Source: an uncultured Flavobacteriaceae bacterium (GTDB lineage: Bacteria; Bacteroidota; Bacteroidia; Flavobacteriales; Flavobacteriaceae). From it: 64,000 bases of DNA. Each line of letters starts with the position of its first letter. Within the stretch, counting starts at the first letter, position 1. A model generated the notes under the pieces. The model did no database searches and had not been told where the DNA came from. It was given only the letters and a program-made list of their open reading frames with translations. A program made the position numbers and the translations under genes. Location of the stretch: assembly GCA_947497245.1 (NCBI GenBank), contig CANMFO010000003.1:248001-312000 (forward strand), in the 5' to 3' direction. Below are positions 44,656-55,263 of this stretch, one piece after another.

Positions 44656-46023
44656 ATGGCTCGAACGCTAAAAATGGGAAAAAGTGTTGTATTCGCCGGG
44701 TTGGCACTGCTCGGTTGTGTCAAAGACCAAAATTTCGATTCGTTGGGTCCCAGTTGCAATACCGATTGGATCGTCAATGCCACCTTTGCCCAGGTGAAGG
44801 GGCTCTACCATGACAAAACAGTCCAAATACAACAAGATTGGGTCATAGAGGGCCATGTTGTTTCTTCCGATGAAGCGGGCAATTTTTTTGGAACACTGTA
44901 TTTTCAGGATAGACCGACCGACCCGACCGAAGGCTTTAAAATAGAGATAGATATGTCCGATTCCCATTTATTGTTTCCGGTTGGAGGCAAAATTCTTGTA
45001 CGTGTAAAAGGGCTGTATTTGGGGAAGAGCAAGGGTGTTTTTAAACTCGGAGGGGTGTTCACCTCATTTGGGAGTGAATCCGTCGGACGCTTGCCGGTTT
45101 CCGCTGTCGGCGAGCATATCGTGGTTTCCTGTGGCGGTAAGGCAATAATTGAACCGACCGTCTTGGATATGGAGGACCTTTCTGAAAACTTGACGAACAC
45201 TTTGGTTCGTTTGGTCAATATGGAAATTTTGGAGAAGGAACTGGGCTTGGCATTTGCCTCTGGAGACAGGGAGACAGATCGGACCCTGATCGACTGCAAC
45301 GACCGAAGAATGATTTTGAGGAACAGCGGTTTTTCTGATTTCCACTCGGAGCGCCTGCCCGAGGGCAATGGAAGCATTTCTGGAGTGCTGACCCGGGAAA
45401 ATGACCGATATTATTTGATCGTTCGCAATTTGGAGGACATTGGTTTCAACGGGGAACGGTGCGAAGAATTGATCGATGAGTTTACATCGACCTCGCTCTT
45501 TATTTCCGAATTGGCCGATCCCAACAACAACAGCGCTGCCCGTTTTGTGGAATTTTACAATGCAGATAGGGCACCCCTGTCGCTGAAGGGTTGGACACTA
45601 CGACGCTATACCAATGCCAATATGGAGCCAAGCTCGACCATTGACCTGTCCGGACTTACGATCCAGGCAGAAAGCACCTTGGTCATCTCACCCAATGCCC
45701 TGGAGTTTGAAGCGGTGTACGGCTTTGCACCCGATTTGGGAGTGGGGACCAACAGTCCTGCCGACTCCAACGGGGATGATAATCTGGAGTTGGTGGATCC
45801 CTTTGGAACCGTGATCGACATTTTTGGGAAAGTGGGCGAGGACGGCTCGGGCACCAACCACGAATTTGAGGATGGGAGGGCCGTCAGGAATCCGGGCATT
45901 GCCCGTGCAAACGACACCTATACCTTTAGCGAATGGACAATTTACAACGATTCTGGCAAATCGGGAACGCTCGAACAGCCCCAAAATGCCCCAGAGGATT
46001 TTACCCCGGGAAGACACCACTAG
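44656..46023 (+). CDS. Lipoprotein with DUF5689 and lamin-tail domains
   Basis: A 455-residue lipoprotein (lipobox GLALLGC, Cys21). Residues about 40-265 form a DUF5689 region. Its strand pattern (WVIEGHVVSSDEAGNFFGT, then GGKILVRVKGLYLGKSKG, and later GSISGVLTRENDRYYLIV) looks like OB-fold modules. Residues about 280-420 form a lamin-tail (LTD) domain: LFISELADPNNNSAARFVEF, LSLKGWTLRRY and the late GTVIDIFGK. Lamin-tail plus OB modules also occur in large secreted nucleases of the ExeM type, where they accompany an EEP nuclease domain. Here that nuclease is a separate gene on the other side of the receptor. The protein itself has no catalytic motif that I can see. Confidence 0.85.
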   Translation: MARTLKMGKSVVFAGLALLGCVKDQNFDSLGPSCNTDWIVNATFAQVKGLYHDKTVQIQQDWVIEGHVVSSDEAGNFFGTLYFQDRPTDPTEGFKIEIDMSDSHLLFPVGGKILVRVKGLYLGKSKGVFKLGGVFTSFGSESVGRLPVSAVGEHIVVSCGGKAIIEPTVLDMEDLSENLTNTLVRLVNMEILEKELGLAFASGDRETDRTLIDCNDRRMILRNSGFSDFHSERLPEGNGSISGVLTRENDRYYLIVRNLEDIGFNGERCEELIDEFTSTSLFISELADPNNNSAARFVEFYNADRAPLSLKGWTLRRYTNANMEPSSTIDLSGLTIQAESTLVISPNALEFEAVYGFAPDLGVGTNSPADSNGDDNLELVDPFGTVIDIFGKVGEDGSGTNHEFEDGRAVRNPGIARANDTYTFSEWTIYNDSGKSGTLEQPQNAPEDFTPGRHH

Positions 46024-46033
46024 ATAAAACCCG

Positions 46034-46067
46034 ATAAAAAACCCCGCGATCCAATGGAGGCGGGGTT
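46034..46067 (-). terminator. Terminator for the exported DinB gene
   Basis: AACCCCGC (46040-46047) pairs with GCGGGGTT (46060-46067). On the minus strand the stem runs into a T-rich stretch, so it ends the gene at 46090-46701. On the plus strand there is no T-run, but it may still slow transcription from the lamin-tail gene. Confidence 0.75.
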
Positions 46068-46089
46068 GGATATGCTATCCATAGCGAAA

Positions 46090-46701
46090 CTATTCCTTCG
46101 GAAAATCGGCATGGGCGATCACCTCTTCCATCTGCGCCACATGGCGTTCGGTATGGCCCGAAATGAACAACAGTATCTGTAGGCCGTCGATAGTGCCAAA
46201 AGGCAATTGGCCATAGTGGTTTCTTAGATCGTCCTGGGTACTTTTAAGGTAGGAGATATGGGCATCGCGCGCAGCGGTAAAGGCCTTAAGGGTCTCTTTG
46301 GATGAACCGAACTTGCCAGAGGGCTCAAAAGCCTCTCCGGTTTTTACTTTTTTCTCTCGGCTGGTGATAATGCCCATGAGCGCTTTATCCGACATCTTGA
46401 CCGAGTCCCTTTTCGTTGGATCGGCAGGCGTCTGCAACGCCCCTTCGAGCATACCTCCGATTATCCCTTCGGAAATGGCGAGATGCTCAACACATTCTGC
46501 CACGGACCATGATTCCGGGGTGGCCTTGAAATTCAATTGGGCCTCGCTCAGCCCCTTTACGGTATTGGTCAAACGATCCCGGGTCTTGATCAGCTCTGTA
46601 ACGGCCATTTCCCTTTCCACATCCGTAAGTCCTGTGTTCAGGATACCAAATCCTAGAAGTGCATATGTCAATGCGAGTACTGGAAGTATAAGCTTTTTCA
46701 T
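46090..46701 (-). CDS. Exported DinB-like protein
   Basis: A 203-residue DinB-fold protein with an N-terminal signal sequence (MKKLILPVLALTYALLGFG) from the ATG at 46701; the longer frame from 46749 is unlikely. The DinB pattern is clear from WSVAECVEHLAISEG (first histidine region) and LLFISGHTERHVAQMEEVI (the second and third). Export of a DinB-fold protein is known in Bacteroidota, but its role is unknown. It differs strongly from the two cytoplasmic DinB-like proteins in the window. A terminator follows, and a 10-bp inverted repeat lies upstream. Confidence 0.82.
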   Translation of the reverse strand: MKKLILPVLALTYALLGFGILNTGLTDVEREMAVTELIKTRDRLTNTVKGLSEAQLNFKATPESWSVAECVEHLAISEGIIGGMLEGALQTPADPTKRDSVKMSDKALMGIITSREKKVKTGEAFEPSGKFGSSKETLKAFTAARDAHISYLKSTQDDLRNHYGQLPFGTIDGLQILLFISGHTERHVAQMEEVIAHADFPKE

Positions 46702-46769
46702 GTCGTTGGATTTATGGGCGTTCTGGATACACCCGCGGTTACTGTTCAAATATACGAATCCTATTGGCC

Positions 46770-46798
46770 CATTAAATGGTCAAAACAGCCATTTAATG
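46770..46798. repeat. 10-bp perfect inverted repeat between DinB and katG genes
   Basis: CATTAAATGG and CCATTTAATG are perfect complements around a 9-nt loop. The repeat is 69 bp upstream of the exported DinB gene and 46 bp beyond the katG terminator, so it fits an operator of the DinB promoter better than a terminator. No T-run follows. Confidence 0.5.
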
Positions 46799-46843
46799 AG
46801 GTATTTTGGGCCATGTTCCTGGGATGGATCGTCGCAGGGATGC

Positions 46844-46877
46844 AAAAAAAAGGTGGTCCGTTCATCGGACCACCTTT
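46844..46877 (-). terminator. Terminator after katG
   Basis: AAAGGTGGTCCG pairs perfectly with CGGACCACCTTT (12 bp, 5-nt loop), and the minus strand then runs into eight T. It lies 36 bp past the katG stop codon. Confidence 0.92.
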
Positions 46878-46913
46878 CAATCTTAAAGAACCAATTTGGT
46901 AGCAAGGCAACAT

Positions 46914-49371
<2,458 letters not shown>

Positions 49372-49461
49372 ATGGGGCAAAAACCAAAAAGAGCGGGGCA
49401 TCCGGCAAGTTTCATTAACTTTGACCGGATTCAAAAACCCGATCGCATATATTTAGCCAAG

Positions 49462-49941
49462 ATGGACAATACCGAAACCTTCTTTACCGAAATACGCAAC
49501 GGTGACCTTGTAGCGGTGGCCCGCATGATTTCAGAACATGCGGAGTGGGTCAACGCAAAAGATCAAAGGGGATCGACCCCTTTGATCCTGGCTGCCTACT
49601 ATGGCCACGGGGACATGGTCGATCTGTTGTTGGACAAAGGGGCACGAATCGACGAAAAGGATTCTTCGGGGAATACCGCCCTAATGGGGGTATGTTTTAA
49701 GGGATTTACGGCCCTGGCCAAAAACCTTATCGAGAAAGGAGCCAATGTAAATGAGCACAGTGCCATGGGGGCTACCTGTTTGATCTATGCCGCTACCTTC
49801 AACAGGGTGGAGATTGCCGAATTGCTGATAGGCCATGGGGCAGATACCTCGGCCAAAGATGGTAGGGGGAACACCGCCTTGGAGCATGCGAGGATGCAGG
49901 GAACTCCCGAATTGATCCAACTACTCGAGGCCCAAAATTAG
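49462..49941 (+). CDS. Ankyrin-repeat protein facing katG
   Basis: A 159-residue protein starting at the ATG at 49462 (MDNTETFFTEIRNGD); the longer open frame from 49024 overlaps katG and is not credible. It consists of about four ankyrin repeats, e.g. GSTPLILAAYYGHGDMVDLL, GNTALMGVCFKGFTALAKNL and GNTALEHARMQGTPELIQLL. There is no signal peptide. In other bacteria (AnkB beside katA in Pseudomonas) a small ankyrin protein next to a catalase gene supports catalase activity. The pairing here is with katG rather than katA, so a similar role is inference. It ends 14 bp from a convergent SemiSWEET gene. Confidence 0.88.
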   Translation: MDNTETFFTEIRNGDLVAVARMISEHAEWVNAKDQRGSTPLILAAYYGHGDMVDLLLDKGARIDEKDSSGNTALMGVCFKGFTALAKNLIEKGANVNEHSAMGATCLIYAATFNRVEIAELLIGHGADTSAKDGRGNTALEHARMQGTPELIQLLEAQN

Positions 49942-49955
49942 TTTCCCTGATCGTA

Positions 49956-50261
49956 CTACCCGATTCCCCCTGGGATATCGGTTCCCTTTTTTTTTGGATT
50001 TTTGTTGAAAATATCACGAATCATAAAGGCTAGAATGATTCCGGCCAGGACAAGGGTTACCAGGTTGCCCACAATAATGGGTGTCTGGGCATTGAGCATC
50101 CCATATATCAACCATAAAAGTACTCCGGTCACAAACAACAGGTACATGGGAAATGAAAGGCTTCCGGTATCTTTCGTCCGGATGGTCTTGATTGCCTGGG
50201 GGAGAAAACTGGTGGTGGTCAATACCGCCGCAAAATTTCCAATTATCGCTATAAGGTCCAT
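49956..50261 (-). CDS. SemiSWEET-type sugar transporter
   Basis: A 101-residue protein with three membrane helices, the size of a bacterial SemiSWEET half-transporter. The PQ-loop motif SFLPQAIKTIRTKD lies after the first helix, and SLSFPMYLLFVTGVLLWLIYG (in part: FVTGVLLWLIYG) covers the second, with an Asn in the substrate position of helix 3 (IIVGNLVTLV). Such proteins dimerise to carry small sugars down a gradient. The C-terminal lysine tail is cytoplasmic. It is convergent with the ankyrin gene. Confidence 0.88.
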   Translation of the reverse strand: MDLIAIIGNFAAVLTTTSFLPQAIKTIRTKDTGSLSFPMYLLFVTGVLLWLIYGMLNAQTPIIVGNLVTLVLAGIILAFMIRDIFNKNPKKKGTDIPGGIG

Positions 50262-50463
50262 TTTTTAATTTTTAAGTAGGTTTATGCAATTTAAGGGACA
50301 AATCTCCGTATTATGGCAGACATCCACTACAACAGAATTTTCAGATAAGTGCGCTATATTGCCCCCAATGGGCCGCTAACGCTTAAAAAGAAGTTAAATT
50401 TGGACACTTGTTGGATTAAAAGAGAAGAGGCACACCAAAAAAAGGACCAAAAATCAAGATCAA

Positions 50464-51087
50464 ATGACCACCCCGAACGAACTGGAACTGATAAAACGGG
50501 TCAAGGCCCTGTCAGAAATTGGTATGGTATATGCCGTTAACGGCTACGATCGCGAGCGCTATGAGGAGCTTAGGCAGATCAGTCTAAAGTTGATGGAGCG
50601 CATTTCCGGGCAATCTTTAAAGGTTTTGGAGGATTTCTTTATGCCGGCCGTCGATTACCCCACGGTCAAGGTCGATGTACGGGCCTTTGTGCTGAACCAG
50701 GAAGGTCAGATTTTGATGGCCAAGGAAAGTGTGGACGGGAAATGGGCACTTCCCGGAGGGTGGGCCGATGTGGGGGATACCCCTTCAGAAGCGGTGATCA
50801 AGGAAATTTTGGAGGAAACGGGACTTACCGCTGAAGTGCAGCGATTGTTGGCGGTATATGACAAAAAGTGCCACGCCCATCCGCCACAGCCATTTTATGT
50901 CTATAAAATGGTGTTCCTTTGTAAGGTGGACGGAGGGACTTTGAATCCTGGTTTTGACATGCAGGCAGCGGCATATTTTTCGTTGGACCAGCTTCCCGAA
51001 CTGTCGGAAGACCGCATTTTGGAATCGCAACTGGAGCACTTGTTCCAATTGACAAAAAACAATGGTGTAGAAGTGTATTTTGATTGA
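50464..51087 (+). CDS. Nudix hydrolase with NUDIX_N domain
   Basis: A 207-residue protein. The first 60 residues (ELELIKRVKALSEIGMVYA) form the helical NUDIX_N domain, and the rest is a Nudix fold. The Nudix box reads GWADVGD, TPSEAVI, KEILEETGL: the first acidic residue of the consensus is Asp instead of Glu and Arg is Lys, while the two metal-binding glutamates are kept, so activity is likely. Relatives hydrolyse ADP-ribose or similar nucleoside diphosphate derivatives. It is 9 bp upstream of the omega-amidase gene and is probably cotranscribed with it. The 200 bp upstream hold no gene that I can support. Confidence 0.88.
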   Translation: MTTPNELELIKRVKALSEIGMVYAVNGYDRERYEELRQISLKLMERISGQSLKVLEDFFMPAVDYPTVKVDVRAFVLNQEGQILMAKESVDGKWALPGGWADVGDTPSEAVIKEILEETGLTAEVQRLLAVYDKKCHAHPPQPFYVYKMVFLCKVDGGTLNPGFDMQAAAYFSLDQLPELSEDRILESQLEHLFQLTKNNGVEVYFD

Positions 51088-51096
51088 TTGCATACG

Positions 51097-51873
51097 ATGG
51101 ACAAAAAATTAAGGGTAGCACTGATCCAGAGTTCTTTGGTTTGGGAAAATCCAGAGCGGAACCGGACAGACTTTTCCAAAAAAATGGAGGCCATATCACC
51201 GGATGTGGACCTGATCGTACTCCCGGAAATGTTCACGACCGGCTTTACGATGTCTCCTTTTAACCTGGATGGGGCGGAAGGGCAAAAGACCTTGTCGTGG
51301 ATGCTGCAAAAGGCACAGGAAAAAAATGCGGCCTTGATCGGGAGTGTTCCTTTCTTGGAAGATGGGGACTACACCAATCGGCTTTTTTTTGTGGCACCCG
51401 ACGGGAGTTCCCATCAATATGATAAAAGACATACGTTTACCTTGGCCGGAGAAGATAAAATCTACAGGGCCGGGACCGAAAGGTTGATAGTGGATTTCAG
51501 GGGATTCAGGATTTGCCCCATGGTCTGTTACGACCTGCGCTTTCCGGTCTGGGCCCGAAATACGGCGTCGTACGATGTACTGCTCTATGTGGCCAACTGG
51601 CCTAAACCAAGAATTACCGCATGGGACACGCTGTTAAGGGCACGGGCCATTGAAAATATGGCCTACTGCATCGGGGTGAACCGGATAGGTAGGGATGGGG
51701 CGGGGCACGAATACCCTGGGCATTCCGCGGTTTACGACGTGCTGGGACAACCCCTGGCCTTTTCCCGGACAGCCGAAATAGTATATGCCACCCTTTCCGC
51801 CGAGCATGTTCGGGATACCAGGCGCAAGCTCAAATTTCTGGAAGACCGGGACGATTTCAATCTGCAAGGATAA
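51097..51873 (+). CDS. Nitrilase-family omega-amidase (YafV/NIT2 type)
   Basis: A 258-residue carbon-nitrogen hydrolase starting at the ATG at 51097. The catalytic triad is Glu44 (IVLPEMFTTGF), Lys110 (YDKRHTF) and Cys144 (PMVCYDLRFP). The short length and the absence of extensions fit the YafV/NIT2 branch, which hydrolyses 2-oxoglutaramate and 2-oxosuccinamate made as by-products of transamination. It is cytoplasmic. It follows the Nudix gene by 9 bp, and its 3' end overlaps the convergent Ig-like lipoprotein gene by 17 bp. Confidence 0.9.
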   Translation: MDKKLRVALIQSSLVWENPERNRTDFSKKMEAISPDVDLIVLPEMFTTGFTMSPFNLDGAEGQKTLSWMLQKAQEKNAALIGSVPFLEDGDYTNRLFFVAPDGSSHQYDKRHTFTLAGEDKIYRAGTERLIVDFRGFRICPMVCYDLRFPVWARNTASYDVLLYVANWPKPRITAWDTLLRARAIENMAYCIGVNRIGRDGAGHEYPGHSAVYDVLGQPLAFSRTAEIVYATLSAEHVRDTRRKLKFLEDRDDFNLQG

Positions 51874-53470
51874 AGGTCTCGTTCTTTTCCCAATTGGCAC
51901 GCATTTCTATCGGTACCGGATAATAGGCCACTTTTTCCGGCTGCAGTCTCTGCAGGTAGTTTCCGGTATCCCATTTCCCATTGTTATTGGCATCGAATAT
52001 TATCCTTACCAGATAGGTGGCGGGCTCAATATTGTTGAATTCGAATAGCTGTTCTTCAAGGGCACGGATTTCCTGTTTGGTTTCCCCTTTTTCATCGGTC
52101 AACTGCAAGATCAATGGATAGGTCACGGCTCCGGTGAGGGTCATTCGTAGATTGGCGTAATCGGCCGGACTTTTGGTCGCTAGGCGATACCTAAGGGTAT
52201 CGTTGGTCACTCCGAAAAAATCGGTGATGGCTCCCGGGAGGAGCCCAATGGTATAGTTCTGATTGGGTTCAACACCAAAGTCAAAATCGATTTTATTGTC
52301 CAAGCTGTCCAAACCTACCACAAAGTCGACCGCCAAGGAATCTTGGTCCATGATGCTTATTTGGGTGGAATCGAGTTGGTCCAGGGGCGTGTTGGCCGCA
52401 ATGTGGAACGCTTGGTTAAAATCGTAATCGCCCCGAAAGTTAGGGGTCAGAATCAAGGAGTCGATCCCAACTTTTCGGGTCTTCACCGTAAAGGTGTCGA
52501 TAAGCTTGAGTTTTTCGTTGGTCACCGTAAAAATGATCGAATCGGCTTCATAGGGGGTCAGCCAGTAGTTCAAGGTGTCCTTTTCGCGTTCCTTGAGCAC
52601 CTTGGTACGGACGGTATCGGGCAAGGGATGTAGCGGGGCAATTTCCACATGTTTCCCATCCCCATAGTACCCAAAGGCGATTTTGTTTTTGGCGGCATAA
52701 CTGGGTACGGAAACACTGTAGTCCGTAATCTCTCGAAAGAGGGTCAACAAATAAATGGAGTCCGTAGGTAGGGAAATGGTGTCCTCGACAAATCCGATTT
52801 TGTCGGTATTCTGGTCAAAGATATTGTTCTTGGCCTGGTCCTTGACGGCGAACAGGGCGTATTTTCCCTCCTTGATATTGTTCAAGGTAAAAATGATCGT
52901 ACTGTCGAGCGTATTGGTAATGTAGTTTGGAGGTCTTTGATAGATGGTGGAGTCGGTATAGGCGCTGTCTATCTCGTACAACATGACACTGATGAACTCA
53001 TCGGCCTCTTTGGCAAAGGCATCTTTCACCACACCCTGCAGGGTCAGGGAATCGATATAGCTTCCGGTCGAAAACACATAGGTGAGGAAGCTGTTCGGAT
53101 TTCCCTCGTTGTTGTCCACGATGCTCTGTCCGAAATTCAGCGTATAGGTGGTGTTCTCCTTTAAAGTGTCCTTTATTTTGATTTCGACAAATTTATTGGT
53201 CCCCCCTTGGGGCGTAATTTCGGGAAGGTATTTCAAAGGGGGGGAAACGATCAGCTGTTCTTGGAGCTTTTCCAATTTGATGTATTCATCGAAATACAGC
53301 CTTATTCTAGTGGCGTCAAAGTCAATGGTCATATTATCGGGCTCGGCCTTGATCAATTGTGGGGGGGTCAGATCTTTTGGCCCTCCTGTGGGGGTTCCCC
53401 TTTTGGCACATTGCAACAATGCGGAGACCATGAAAAACACAAAGACTCCCGCTAAAACACGTCTTACCAT
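51857..53470 (-). CDS. Large Ig-like (Big_5) lipoprotein
   Basis: A 537-residue envelope lipoprotein (signal MVRRVLAGVFVFFMVSALLQC). The N-terminal mature part (about 25-135) is a Big_5 SbsA-type Ig-like domain: PTGGPKDLTPPQLIKAEP, the LYFDEYIKLEKLQEQL segment and FGQSIVDNNEGNP. Further beta domains follow, and the last 80 residues (TYLVRIIFDANNNGKWDTG) resemble a Cna-B/transthyretin-like fold. The family is widespread in Bacteroidota and usually annotated Ig-like domain-containing, without known function. It converges on the omega-amidase gene with a 17-bp overlap. Confidence 0.87.
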   Translation of the reverse strand: MVRRVLAGVFVFFMVSALLQCAKRGTPTGGPKDLTPPQLIKAEPDNMTIDFDATRIRLYFDEYIKLEKLQEQLIVSPPLKYLPEITPQGGTNKFVEIKIKDTLKENTTYTLNFGQSIVDNNEGNPNSFLTYVFSTGSYIDSLTLQGVVKDAFAKEADEFISVMLYEIDSAYTDSTIYQRPPNYITNTLDSTIIFTLNNIKEGKYALFAVKDQAKNNIFDQNTDKIGFVEDTISLPTDSIYLLTLFREITDYSVSVPSYAAKNKIAFGYYGDGKHVEIAPLHPLPDTVRTKVLKEREKDTLNYWLTPYEADSIIFTVTNEKLKLIDTFTVKTRKVGIDSLILTPNFRGDYDFNQAFHIAANTPLDQLDSTQISIMDQDSLAVDFVVGLDSLDNKIDFDFGVEPNQNYTIGLLPGAITDFFGVTNDTLRYRLATKSPADYANLRMTLTGAVTYPLILQLTDEKGETKQEIRALEEQLFEFNNIEPATYLVRIIFDANNNGKWDTGNYLQRLQPEKVAYYPVPIEMRANWEKNETFILAD

Positions 53471-53561
53471 TGTTGAAAACTTCAGTTGGACAAAGAAACG
53501 ATTTATTTGGAAATTCGGCGAAACCTTTGGCGCGCGACCATCATAAAGATATGTTATTTTC

Positions 53562-54275
53562 TCAGCTCAGGGGCACTACGGCCATACTGACGATGTATAT
53601 GGAGGCACCCGGGATCTGGGCAAGCGTTTTGGCACAGGTTTCCATGGTCGCCCCGGTGGTGATCACGTCATCGACCAAGAGCAGGTTCTTGTTTTTCAAG
53701 TTGTTGGCGCCCGAGAGTCTATACAGCGGTCTGTTGCCCTGCCATCTGCCGATTCGGCCCTTTTTGGTCTGTGTTTTGGTGTTGGCGGTCTTCACCAAAA
53801 CGGTCGGGGCATACTCGGCATTTAGGTAATGGGCCAATTTTTTGGCAAATCGGGCCACTTGGTTGTACCCCCTTTGTCTCAACCTTCTGCGATGGAGCGG
53901 TACGGGGATTACGCAATCGATCCCGTGGTCCAGGGCCTTTTCCTCCAGCAACAACTGTCCGTACCAATCCCCTAGGAAATCCCCGATCTGCTCCTGGTTT
54001 TTGTACTTCAAATGATGGATAAGGCGCTGTACGGTGCTGCTTTCCCTAAAAAAGAGGAACGAACTTGCTTTTTTAACATCAATTCGTCCATAAAATATAC
54101 GGTCTATCGGGTTTTCAGCGTTAAGTGTATACTCGGTGAATGGCAGATCGTTTCGACAAACGGTACATAGGTGTTGTTCTCCCCTATATAAACGGGCATT
54201 ACATCCAAAACACACTTTGGGCAGTATAACCGTATTGATATCATTTAGTATATTTGAAATCTTGGATAATAGCAA
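53562..54275 (-). CDS. ComF-type phosphoribosyltransferase-like protein
   Basis: A 237-residue protein with an N-terminal zinc-binding double-CxxC module (Cys22, Cys25, Cys37, Cys40: VCFGCNARL and HLCTVCRND) and a C-terminal phosphoribosyltransferase fold ending in the PRPP loop LLLVDDVITTGATMETC. ComF/GntX proteins are linked to DNA uptake for transformation or to DNA processing, but a biochemical reaction is not established. The membrane-bound coiled-coil gene at 54318 is divergent, 42 bp away. Confidence 0.9.
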   Translation of the reverse strand: MLLSKISNILNDINTVILPKVCFGCNARLYRGEQHLCTVCRNDLPFTEYTLNAENPIDRIFYGRIDVKKASSFLFFRESSTVQRLIHHLKYKNQEQIGDFLGDWYGQLLLEEKALDHGIDCVIPVPLHRRRLRQRGYNQVARFAKKLAHYLNAEYAPTVLVKTANTKTQTKKGRIGRWQGNRPLYRLSGANNLKNKNLLLVDDVITTGATMETCAKTLAQIPGASIYIVSMAVVPLS

Positions 54276-54317
54276 ATCTTAACACATTAATTGCCTACTT
54301 AAAGCCTACAATGTTTG

Positions 54318-55214
54318 ATGGAAGGTCAAGATAAGAAATTCAACTATAATTTAGTGCTTGCTGCCCTGGTGGCCGTGATTTTGGGCATTCTAATAGCCTT
54401 TTATTACAGCTATGCGCAATCCAAGACCCAAATCAATTATTTGGAGCAGGAGAAATCACTGTTGATCAAGGATCTTACCATTATGAAAGCCGATGTGGAC
54501 CGTTTGACCGCACTTAGCGAAGTGAGCGATATCGAATTGCAAAATTCGAAATACAGGGTGCAGCAGTTATTGGATTCCGTGGGCAGGTTGAACTTCACGG
54601 TTGAAAGGTTGCGGGAATACAAATCGGAACTTCGGAGATTGGAGGCCAAGAATGACAGCCTCAAGCTCAAGAACAACTTCCTGAAGTACAACAATATGCT
54701 CCTCAGCGACAAATATGAGGAAACCAGAAAACAGATCGAGGAACTTCGGGGCAAGAGCAGTTCCCTTGCCGAAGCCGAGGCACTGCAGCGCAAAAAGATA
54801 CAGGAACTCAACAAACAGCTCAGGATCAAAAGCTATCTAAAGGTTCCGAACTCCCAGGGGAATGGATTTCGACTTAGGGGCGGTAAGCCCATACAGACCA
54901 ATAAGGCCTCCACAATAGAAAAGCTTAGGGGATGTGCCACTATTGCAGCGGATGCAACGGCTAGAAACACGGAAAAGATAATCTACTTCCAATTTTTGAG
55001 CCCCACTATGCAGATCATCGAGGACAATGCCAATACGATTACGGTCAATGGAAACGTGTACAGCAAGCGCAAGCAGTTTATCTTTGATGGTGAAGAGACC
55101 CAGATCTGCGATTTTGTGACCGTACCACAGGGATCCCTGGAAAGGGGCACCTATACCTTGAACGTTTTTGAGGACGAACGACTCTTGTCTTCCTCTGAAT
55201 TCCAGCTGAAATAA
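54318..55214 (+). CDS. Membrane-anchored coiled-coil protein with beta C-terminus
   Basis: A 298-residue protein whose start I place at the ATG at 54318; the TTG just before it is less likely. Residues about 12-33 form one membrane helix (YNLVLAALVAVILGILIAF), and about 38-170 form a long coiled coil with many leucine-spaced glutamates and lysines. The C-terminal about 110 residues are beta-rich (IIYFQFLSPTMQIIEDNANT, GTYTLNVFEDERLL). Topology suggests a cytoplasmic N-terminus and a periplasmic coiled coil plus domain. I do not recognise a family name. It resembles envelope or cell-division scaffold proteins in outline only. Confidence 0.75.
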   Translation: MEGQDKKFNYNLVLAALVAVILGILIAFYYSYAQSKTQINYLEQEKSLLIKDLTIMKADVDRLTALSEVSDIELQNSKYRVQQLLDSVGRLNFTVERLREYKSELRRLEAKNDSLKLKNNFLKYNNMLLSDKYEETRKQIEELRGKSSSLAEAEALQRKKIQELNKQLRIKSYLKVPNSQGNGFRLRGGKPIQTNKASTIEKLRGCATIAADATARNTEKIIYFQFLSPTMQIIEDNANTITVNGNVYSKRKQFIFDGEETQICDFVTVPQGSLERGTYTLNVFEDERLLSSSEFQLK

Positions 55215-55251
55215 TTTGTAGATTTCTGATCGCTCTCTTAGGGTAAAATTC

Positions 55252-55259
55252 TATTTTTG
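55252..55259 (+). promoter_or_regulatory. -7 element four bases from the glyS start codon
   Basis: TATTTTTG matches the Bacteroidota -7 consensus exactly. It ends 4 bp before the glyS ATG at 55264, so transcription starting at the usual distance would begin at or next to the start codon and yield a leaderless message. A clear -33 element at proper spacing is not seen. Confidence 0.45.
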
Positions 55260-55263
55260 CCCA

